Positions 1 to 5,103 of a DNA stretch of 5,103 nucleotides are shown piece after piece. Numbering within the stretch: the stretch's first letter is position 1; every line of letters begins with the position of its first letter. This stretch comes from Cryomorphaceae bacterium (GTDB lineage Bacteria > Bacteroidota > Bacteroidia > Flavobacteriales_G > Salibacteraceae), in contig PXEK01000050.1 in assembly GCA_003564735.1 (NCBI GenBank), positions 1 to 5,103 on the forward strand. The letters run 5' to 3'. Made by a program: the position numbers and the translations under genes. Under the pieces are notes generated by a model. The model was not told where the DNA came from. It ran no database searches and was given only the letters and a program-made list of their open reading frames with translations.

Positions 1-456
1 ACCGCCATTATTGATATTGAGATTATTCAATTGAACACCGCCGCAAATTGACAATTTACCGCCGTTGATGTTGATATTTCCGGTAAAACTGCCCGTGCTT
101 GTAATACAAACATGTTGGTTGTTGTTGATATTCAAATGTCCTGTTTGGGGAAACGTAATGGAGTTTGTACAGCCTGTATTGCAGTTAGTCGCTGATGTTG
201 TAGTCATTTTGCCGTTTCCTGTAGCATTATTTTTTCCGGCTCTTTTTCCTGTTGAGGTGCCGTCGCCGAGTTCAATGCGTTCATTTTTTACATGAACACG
301 TTGGTTGTGTTGTGCAACATCATTATCCACCCAAACGGTTTTGTCTTCTTGCAGCATGTTGTTATTCGCATCATCATCGCTGCTGCATGATGAAAAAACA
401 CTTACAGAAAATATGGCTGCAAGCGTTGCTAATTGATTAAAGGATTTTTTTGTCAT
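1..456 (-). CDS. Surface-exposed lipoprotein with beta-helix-like repeats (N-terminal part, 3' end outside window)
   Basis: The minus-strand frame starts with ATG at 456-454 and stays open for 152 codons to the window edge, so the C-terminus is missing. Seen: a basic N-tip (MTKK), a hydrophobic core at about residues 9-22 and a lipobox VFSSC with the lipidated Cys at 24, fitting signal peptidase II. It is followed by SSDDD at 25-29. In Bacteroidota an acidic run just after the Cys is the lipoprotein export signal that sends lipoproteins to the outer face of the outer membrane. Residues 30-99 are polar and rich in Asn, Thr and Gly, probably a flexible linker. From about residue 100 short hydrophobic strands alternate with Gly/Asn turns (HLNINNN, VCIT, NINING, KLSICGG, LNINNGG), resembling rungs of a parallel beta-helix as found in adhesins and polysaccharide-binding proteins. 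Four Cys (92, 96, 117, 138) lie in the mature part. The upstream bases are A/T-rich without Shine-Dalgarno, normal for this phylum. Lipoprotein status is secure; the specific function is unknown. Confidence 0.88.
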   Translation of the reverse strand, partial: MTKKSFNQLATLAAIFSVSVFSSCSSDDDANNNMLQEDKTVWVDNDVAQHNQRVHVKNERIELGDGTSTGKRAGKNNATGNGKMTTTSATNCNTGCTNSITFPQTGHLNINNNQHVCITSTGSFTGNININGGKLSICGGVQLNNLNINNGG

Positions 457-477
457 GATATTTTTAATTAATCGATT

Positions 478-510
478 CAAAATACGAGTGTTTCAATAGG
501 TTTGGTACAA
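478..510 (-). promoter_or_regulatory. Possible promoter of the lipoprotein gene
   Basis: Read on the minus strand, TTG at 510-508 is followed after 22 bases by GTATTTTG at 485-478. The Flavobacterium/Bacteroides vegetative consensus is TTG (or TTTG), about 17-23 bases, then TANNTTTG. The downstream box here reads TATTTTG, one base shorter than consensus. It would place the transcript start only about 15-20 bases before the ATG at 456. This is a weak match in AT-rich DNA and is offered only because its position and spacing are reasonable. Confidence 0.2.
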
Positions 511-1019
511 GGTAATAAAAATTCGTGCCGCGCAGTAGAAAAACCGACAAAAACAATACTTTCAACGGATTACGGTGGTTTTTGGCGTTTGTGTTTTCCC
601 AAATCGGGAAAAACTGTGTTTTTTTTGATGCATTTTTAGCTGCAGGTCATAGATAAATATACGGTTTTTTTAAAATGTAGCAAGTATTTATGGATATGCT
701 GATAGGGAATCTTGTTTAATTATTTCAGCCATAAATATCATTTAAGATATCAAACCGGAAAGCGGCACAATTCGATTATGAATTTTTGAAAGGTTGATCT
801 TAGGTTGTAAAACTTTTGATTAAATCGTGACAAAGTACTCATTTGTATTGATTTATGGGGGTTGGGACTCTATACACGTGAACTCGTGCAACCAAAACAA
901 ATATACTGCGTCAATAGTATGAAAAGGATTTTTTAAATATTTCAGATTTTGTTTGGTCACGAATTGTGCATTTAAAAGTTGTTGAAAAAGTTTGGAGAGT
1001 AACGAAATTAATGTTTTTA

Positions 1020-1058
1020 CTGATTTCAGCGCCGCTGCTCAGTTAGAAATGAAATCAG
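1020..1058. repeat. 8-bp inverted repeat enclosing a nested palindrome
   Basis: CTGATTTC at 1020-1027 is a perfect inverted copy of GAAATCAG at 1051-1058, with 23 bases between. Inside lies CAGCGCCGCTG at 1027-1037, a perfect dyad around the central C at 1032, and an unusually GC-rich island in AT-rich DNA. No T-run follows on either side, so it does not look like an intrinsic terminator. It could be a binding site for a dimeric regulator, an RNA hairpin in an unmapped transcript, or chance. Confidence 0.45.
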
Positions 1059-1156
1059 CCCGATCCTTAGATAAATGGTAATAATCTACAATAGCTGTAA
1101 AGTTTCGAATATCCGAGCAACCATTTAGAGATTGTATTCGGCAACTGTTCTAAATG

Positions 1157-1189
1157 TTGGATTTTATAAAATAAATAATCTTGTATTTG
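1157..1189 (+). promoter_or_regulatory. Possible promoter of the giant secreted-protein gene
   Basis: TTG at 1157-1159 is followed after 22 bases by TGTATTTG at 1182-1189, one mismatch from the Bacteroidota -7 consensus TANNTTTG. An overlapping alternative is TAATCTTG at 1176-1183, also one mismatch, but spaced only 16 bases from the same TTG. Either would start transcription some 65-80 bases upstream of the ATG at 1264. Spacing and location fit the family rule, but neither box is perfect and the surrounding DNA is AT-rich, so the call is tentative. Confidence 0.3.
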
Positions 1190-1263
1190 TGAACATCAAA
1201 TAATCACACTTGAACAAGCCATCTTAAAACGAGATGATTATGGATCGAAATAATGGATTAATT

Positions 1264-4200
1264 ATGAAGAAAAATAAATATATATTGATCCCGATAGTTG
1301 CACTTTTTATACTTTTTGGAATATACACGGATCATGCTTACGGATCACACGTGGCGGGAGCAAATTATGAATTCACCTGTTTGGGGAATAACCAATATCA
1401 TTTTACATTATATATATTTCGTTATTGCGGGGGTGCAATCATGCCGGGCGGGCACACTATGCAATTTAATAGTCCTTGCGGAAATTACACCCTATCATTA
1501 ACACGAGATAGTATAGTTGAAATTTCTCAATTGTGTCCCGCCCAATTGCCATTTAGTAATTGCGGATCCGGCTCATTGCCCGGTATGGAGGGGGGTTATT
1601 TTTCGGGAACGATTACTCTTCCTCCCTGTGCTGCGGGACCTTATACTTTTGGAGGGAATACTTCAGTTAGAAACACTACCGGAAATTTAACGGGTGGCGG
1701 GTTAGGTATAAGCGGAATGATAGATCCTGCTGCCGGGCCTTGTAACAACTCACCTATATTTGATGCTCAACCCATTCCTTATGTTTGTGCTAATCAAGCA
1801 GTTAATTATAATTACGGGGTTCGTGAGAATGATGGGGACTCCATGGTTTTTTATTCGGGTACACCATATACTTCAGGCACACCGCCAAACTTTAACCCGG
1901 TAATTTACGCTGCGGGCTATTCTACGACCAACCCTTTCCCTGTTCCTTTTAACTTTAATACTTTAACAGGGCAATTATCTTTTACACCTAATACGGCAAT
2001 GGCTAACCAGCATTGGGTTTTTAAAGTTTGTGTGGATGAATATCGCAATGGAGTACACATCTCCACAATCTGCAGAGACATGCAGTTTATTGTTCAAAAC
2101 TGTAATAATTATGTTCCGTATATGGTTTCTCCGGGAATTCAAAATTTCACGGGTACGGGAAGCATGGTGGATTCTTTGTCTTTAATTGCCTGTATCGGCC
2201 AATCTTTTTCTTTTGATATTCAATTTGCCGATTCTCTTACATCAAGTCAAACCGCTCAAAATGTAACCTTGCGCTCAAATGTCGGGAATACTATTCCTTG
2301 GTTAAATACGACTATAAATAACGGAAACCCGGCAACAATAACCTTTTCGGGAACGGTTCCTCAAAATGCGATTCCTTTTTATATATTTACAATACATGCT
2401 GAGGACGATGCCTGCCCGATACCGGGTTTGTCCAGCGAACAAGTAAACCTCACCGTTTTGCCGGCAACTTACGTTCCTGATGATACCTTATGCGGATTTA
2501 ATGATTCAATACAAATTCAACCTACGGGAGGAGACTCTTTTACTTACAGGGTATTGCAAGGGGATTCGATGATTTCCGGGTTAACTGTTGAAGATACAAC
2601 AGGAAAAACCGGAACCTTCTTGTGGTTTAAGCCTAGGGTTACAACTACGTATGAAGTTATTTCAAATCTCGATGCATCATGCAGTAATATTGATACGTTT
2701 TCTATTTTCGTTAAAGAAATAAACGTCGGCCCTGACACCATGCTTTGCCGCGGTGATACCATGACCTTGGGAGCCACCGGAATGATTCCGTGTGCCAACG
2801 GAACAGACGGTTATTTTTGGTCACCCACAACAGGCTTGGACAACCCCAACTCTTTAAACCCCACCTTAACCGTGGGAGCGTTTCAAGGTACCACTATGTA
2901 CACCTTGGTATATGATGACGGCTGCGGATGTCAGGTTGCCGACAGTTTTTTAGTGGAAGTTAGTGAAATAAATGTGGACAGTATCACTTGGGACAAGCCG
3001 GTTTGCAGTGATTCCAATGCAACATTGGAAGTTCATGCGTCGGGAGGCTTTGGAAATTTTGCGTACAGTTTTGACTCTACCGGCGTTTATGATTCTGCCA
3101 ATATTTTTCAGAACCTTTCCATAGGTTATTACGAAGCCTGGGCGAAAGATTCATTGGGCTGCGTGAGTTTGGGAGTCAAAGATACGATTCAAGACCCCGG
3201 TGTGCCTGAAATTGTTCAAGACAGCATAGCGGTAAACGATGTAACTTGCTTTGGAGCCCAAAACGGTAGTATAGATATTTTTGCCACCGGCGGTGCACCA
3301 CCTTTACAATACAGTATTGATACGGGAAACACCTATCAATTGAATTCATTATTTCAAAACTTAGACCCTGACACGTACTCCATAGCGGTAACCGATGATT
3401 TCGGTTGTACCACATTACCTATGGAAGTTATAGTTGAAACCAACGACGCGTTATTTTTAGACTCAGTGATAACCCGAGATTTAGAATGCTTTGAAAACGA
3501 TGGAGGACGCATACAAGTTTATGGTCGGGGCGGAACAGCACCGCTGGAGTATAGCATAAATAATGGAGCCGCGTGGAGCTTAGGTTTTGATTTTGACAGT
3601 ATAGCGGCAAACAATTACGTGGTAATCGTTCGTGATTCTTTTGGCTGTACAACGGATCCGGAACCCATTGTAATTTCCCAACCCGATGAATTACTTGCCA
3701 ACATCACCCTCAACCACGATACGTGCTTTGAAGCTTGCGGCGGAAAAGCTCAAGCCGATGTAACCGGCGGCACCCCGCCCTATACATTCAATTGGAATGG
3801 CTACGGAGCCAACACCAATACTTCATGGAACTTGTGCTCGGGTCCCAATTATATGTTTGATGTAACCGATGGAAACGGCTGTAAAACAGAAGTACCGTTT
3901 AACATCACACAACCTGACGAATTGATTATAGACTCTATTGTATCAGATGACTTAAGTTGCAACGGCAATAAAGACGGAAGAATTACCATTCACCCGCAAG
4001 GGGGTAAAAGACCCTACTCTTACAGTATTGACGGCGGTCAAAACTTTAGTCCCGGCAATAACTTCACCGGTCTTGAAGCCGGTCGATATGAAATTATAGT
4101 TCGAGATTCGGCACACCGGTGTGAGGTAAGAGATGAAGTGCTACTCATTGAGCCCGATCCCGTTATTTTGGAAACACCGTTTAATGAAGAAACCATTTGC

Positions 4201-5103
4201 GTAAGTAACTGTATCAACCTTTCGGCTACTGCATCGGGAGGAACAGGAAATGCGTACGACTTTATATGGACGGGCATTTCAAATGCGGGAAGTGTACAAA
4301 CGGTATGCCCGGGACAAGATACCACTTACGCTGTTTACGCTGAGGATGTAAACGGTTGTGTTTCAAATGTGGAAATTTTTGAAATCAAACTGTATGACTC
4401 ATTGAGTGTAACTACAGAAAAAGAAACTGAAATTTGCCCCGGCGATACGGTTTTCTTAAGCGCTATTGGCGAGGGTGGCAACGGACAAGGCTTTCGTTAC
4501 GAATGGACGCCACTTATCGGACTTAGCGCCGGCGTGGGTCAAAGCGTCAATGCGTATCCCAATCGCACAACAACGTATATTGTTAGGTTGAGTGATGCCT
4601 GCGGGAGTCCGCCGGTTACAGACACTATTCGCGTAAACGTTCGGGAAATACCCGAAGTTGACTTTACCGTGGCAGATACCACTCAAGGGTGTGAGCCGTT
4701 TAATGTTACTTTGGTGAACCAAACAGAGCCCGTGCAGTTTGTGCGGTGGGATATAGGTAATTTTTCTATCACCGGCTTTTCGGTTGACATGCAGGATATG
4801 TCTGTAGGGGGCTATGATGTTACCATGCATATCATTACGCCTGAGGGTTGCGAAGGGCAATTAAGAAGAAGAAACTACCTGCGTGTGTACCGTACCCCGG
4901 AGGCTGATTTTTATATGGATCCCAACCCGACAACTATATTCAGCACCAATATACAATTTCGCAATCAATCGAGCACAGACGTGGTAGGTTGGCAGTGGAA
5001 TTTTGCCGGGCAAGATTCCTCATTTGAAAGCAACCCGCGATTTATGATGTCATCTGATACGGGAACTTTCCCCATTCACTTGCGCGTTGAAAATCGGTTT
5101 GGC
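1264..5103 (+). CDS. Giant secreted SprB-repeat/PKD-like surface protein, probable type IX secretion substrate (3' end outside window)
   Basis: The frame is open for 1280 codons from ATG 1264 to the last base, with no stop or frameshift. Order of parts: signal peptide (1-27; KKNK, hydrophobic 6-21, likely cleavage after AYG); a Bacteroidota N-terminal module starting SHVAGANYEF (28 to about 280); an Ig-like domain (about 281-400); two more Ig/PKD-like units (about 401-487 and 488-570), the second with the typical FWSPTTGLDNPNSLNP motif; five SprB-like repeats (572-966); then four further Ig/PKD-like domains to 1280. Such proteins in gliding or biofilm-forming Bacteroidota are exported by the Sec system and then the type IX system, and act as adhesins or cell-surface fibres. 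The type IX C-terminal sorting domain is expected shortly after the window and is not seen here. No enzyme motif is visible. In-frame ATGs at 1234 and 1240 are alternatives; 1264 was preferred because it gives a compact canonical signal peptide, with GGA six bases upstream. It is transcribed away from the lipoprotein gene. The class is clear; the ligand is unknown. Confidence 0.93.
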   Translation, partial: MKKNKYILIPIVALFILFGIYTDHAYGSHVAGANYEFTCLGNNQYHFTLYIFRYCGGAIMPGGHTMQFNSPCGNYTLSLTRDSIVEISQLCPAQLPFSNCGSGSLPGMEGGYFSGTITLPPCAAGPYTFGGNTSVRNTTGNLTGGGLGISGMIDPAAGPCNNSPIFDAQPIPYVCANQAVNYNYGVRENDGDSMVFYSGTPYTSGTPPNFNPVIYAAGYSTTNPFPVPFNFNTLTGQLSFTPNTAMANQHWVFKVCVDEYRNGVHISTICRDMQFIVQNCNNYVPYMVSPGIQNFTGTGSMVDSLSLIACIGQSFSFDIQFADSLTSSQTAQNVTLRSNVGNTIPWLNTTINNGNPATITFSGTVPQNAIPFYIFTIHAEDDACPIPGLSSEQVNLTVLPATYVPDDTLCGFNDSIQIQPTGGDSFTYRVLQGDSMISGLTVEDTTGKTGTFLWFKPRVTTTYEVISNLDASCSNIDTFSIFVKEINVGPDTMLCRGDTMTLGATGMIPCANGTDGYFWSPTTGLDNPNSLNPTLTVGAFQGTTMYTLVYDDGCGCQVADSFLVEVSEINVDSITWDKPVCSDSNATLEVHASGGFGNFAYSFDSTGVYDSANIFQNLSIGYYEAWAKDSLGCVSLGVKDTIQDPGVPEIVQDSIAVNDVTCFGAQNGSIDIFATGGAPPLQYSIDTGNTYQLNSLFQNLDPDTYSIAVTDDFGCTTLPMEVIVETNDALFLDSVITRDLECFENDGGRIQVYGRGGTAPLEYSINNGAAWSLGFDFDSIAANNYVVIVRDSFGCTTDPEPIVISQPDELLANITLNHDTCFEACGGKAQADVTGGTPPYTFNWNGYGANTNTSWNLCSGPNYMFDVTDGNGCKTEVPFNITQPDELIIDSIVSDDLSCNGNKDGRITIHPQGGKRPYSYSIDGGQNFSPGNNFTGLEAGRYEIIVRDSAHRCEVRDEVLLIEPDPVILETPFNEETICVSNCINLSATASGGTGNAYDFIWTGISNAGSVQTVCPGQDTTYAVYAEDVNGCVSNVEIFEIKLYDSLSVTTEKETEICPGDTVFLSAIGEGGNGQGFRYEWTPLIGLSAGVGQSVNAYPNRTTTYIVRLSDACGSPPVTDTIRVNVREIPEVDFTVADTTQGCEPFNVTLVNQTEPVQFVRWDIGNFSITGFSVDMQDMSVGGYDVTMHIITPEGCEGQLRRRNYLRVYRTPEADFYMDPNPTTIFSTNIQFRNQSSTDVVGWQWNFAGQDSSFESNPRFMMSSDTGTFPIHLRVENRFG
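1345..2103 (+). other. N-terminal cysteine-rich module plus cadherin-like Ig domain of the giant protein
   Basis: This encodes residues 28-280. It opens with SHVAGANYEFTCLGNNQYHF, close to the SH(V/I/L)xGGExxYxCLGxNQY opening that I know from many Bacteroidota proteins ending in gliding-type sorting domains. Further recognisable pieces are ISQLCPAQLP (about 88-97) and YFSGTITLPPC (about 112-122). Then comes an Ig/cadherin-like fold: NNSPIFDAQPIPYVC (161-175), a DGDSMVFY strand (about 191-198), LTGQLSFTPN, and the end motif VDEYRNG ... CRDMQFIVQNC (to 280). At least nine Cys suggest disulfides, fitting an extracellular location. The family assignment is from memory of the pattern, not from a search. 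Confidence 0.7.
2977..4161 (+). repeat. Five tandem SprB-like repeats of about 80 residues
   Basis: Approximate units are residues 572-652, 653-732, 733-811, 812-889 and 890-966. Each begins with a D-S-I/V or similar strand and a Cys (581, 662, 742, 821, 899; spacing 81, 80, 79, 78), passes a GG turn plus aromatic strand (GGAPPLQYSI, GGTAPLEYSI, GGTPPYTFNW, GGKRPYSYSI), and ends in a (T/R/K)D-x-x-G-C strand (Cys 633, 715, 795, 873, 953). This matches the SprB repeat family named after the Flavobacterium johnsoniae gliding adhesin SprB. The copies are divergent in DNA and protein, so they are old duplications. Unit 4 carries an extra Cys pair (825, 858), and unit 5 replaces the last G with AHR before its Cys. 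Confidence 0.85.
4162..5103 (+). other. Four Ig/PKD-like domains at the visible C-terminal side
   Basis: This encodes residues 967-1280. Unit A (about 967-1052) has FIWTG, a DTTYAVYAEDVNGC strand and a Cys near its start. Unit B (about 1053-1129) has EICPGDTVFLSA, EWTPLIGL and RTTTYIVRLSDACG, the usual PKD-like pattern of this group. Unit C (about 1130-1210) opens with VDFTVADTTQGCEPFNVTLVNQT, shown here as landmarks VDF, GCEPF and VTLVN, and has WDIGN where WDFGDG is usual. Unit D (from about 1213) has ADFYMDPNP, FRNQSS, WQWNFAGQ and ESNPRF, and is cut in its last strand (LRVENRFG). In relatives a PKD unit of this last kind commonly lies directly before the gliding-motility-associated C-terminal sorting domain. 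Confidence 0.7.

Larger units (their letters stand above)
457..1263. other. AT-rich non-coding region between two divergent genes
   Basis: This stretch of 807 bases lies between the two start codons. It is clearly more AT-rich than the plus-strand gene, all frames are broken by frequent stops, and no tRNA, rRNA or transposase trace is visible. Its length is far more than two promoters need. It contains weak promoter-like sequences near both ends, a T-run of eight at 619-626 just after a weak dyad (594-600 with 606-612), a CACGTG palindrome at 875-880, and a dyad at 1020-1058. One perfect TANNTTTG match (TATATTTG) lies on the minus strand at 905-898, without a well-placed upstream TTG. The region may carry regulatory sites or an unannotated small RNA, but nothing here proves either. 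Confidence 0.8.

Noticed and set aside
65..440. Two overlapping plus-strand open frames of 76 and 62 residues
   Set aside because: They lie opposite the minus-strand lipoprotein frame, which has a clear lipoprotein signal; their translations show no sensible domain.
594..626. Dyad TTTTCCC / GGGAAAA followed by eight T's, resembling a plus-strand intrinsic terminator
   Set aside because: The stem has only three G-C pairs, six bases separate it from the T-run, and no plus-strand gene lies upstream that would need a terminator.
860..893. GGTTG / CAACC with inner CACG / CGTG, considered as a tRNA or structured RNA fragment
   Set aside because: The stems are short with a ten-base bulge, and there is no tRNA arm pattern or anticodon loop on either strand.
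875..970. Imperfect inverted similarity between 880-900 and 949-968 (shared TTGTTT, GGT and CACGA blocks), considered as ends of a small mobile element
   Set aside because: The match needs gaps, the arms are short, no target-site duplication is evident and no element-like content lies between them.
1298..1501. Plus-strand frame of 67 residues in another phase
   Set aside because: It overlaps the well-supported N-terminal part of the giant secreted protein and is a shadow of it.
2977..4161. Tandem repeats considered as a DNA-level repeat array or recombination hot spot
   Set aside because: The repeats are visible only as a protein pattern; the nucleotide sequences have diverged too far for long identical stretches.
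2544..4860. Five minus-strand frames of 74-134 residues
   Set aside because: All lie opposite the continuous 1280-codon frame with recognisable repeats and domains; none shows a family motif.

Overview
The window looks like a piece of a Bacteroidota chromosome, most likely from a gliding or surface-adhesive Flavobacteriales-type lineage. The clues are a lipoprotein with the Bacteroidota surface-export signature (an acidic Ser-Asp-Asp-Asp run after the lipobox cysteine), a very large secreted protein built from SprB-type repeats and Ig/PKD-like modules, and A/T-rich translation starts with little or no Shine-Dalgarno. No genus can be named from this sequence alone.

The layout is a divergent pair of long open frames, both cut by the window edges, separated by about 0.8 kb of AT-rich non-coding DNA. 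On the minus strand (456 down to 1) is the N-terminal part of a lipoprotein: a 24-residue lipoprotein signal, an acidic surface-export signal, a polar low-complexity linker, then a stretch that reads like the first rungs of a parallel beta-helix. On the plus strand (1264 to the end) is an uninterrupted 1280-codon N-terminal part of a giant exported protein: a signal peptide, an N-terminal module seen at the start of many Bacteroidota type IX secretion substrates, several Ig/PKD-like domains, five tandem SprB-like repeats of about 80 residues, and at least four more Ig/PKD-like domains. The family pattern predicts a type IX C-terminal sorting domain downstream, but that part is outside the window.

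The intergenic region (457-1263) has no convincing gene. It holds weak matches to the Bacteroidota promoter (TTG ... TANNTTTG) in front of each gene, a perfect 8-bp inverted repeat enclosing a small palindrome at 1020-1058, and other weaker dyads.

Both proteins appear destined for the outer face of the cell, one by lipid anchoring and flipping, the other probably by type IX secretion. Their divergent arrangement could allow shared control, but the sequence does not show that they work together. I found no CRISPR, tRNA, rRNA, insertion sequence or defence-system gene. The window looks like an ordinary Bacteroidota surface-protein locus, not an undescribed system.
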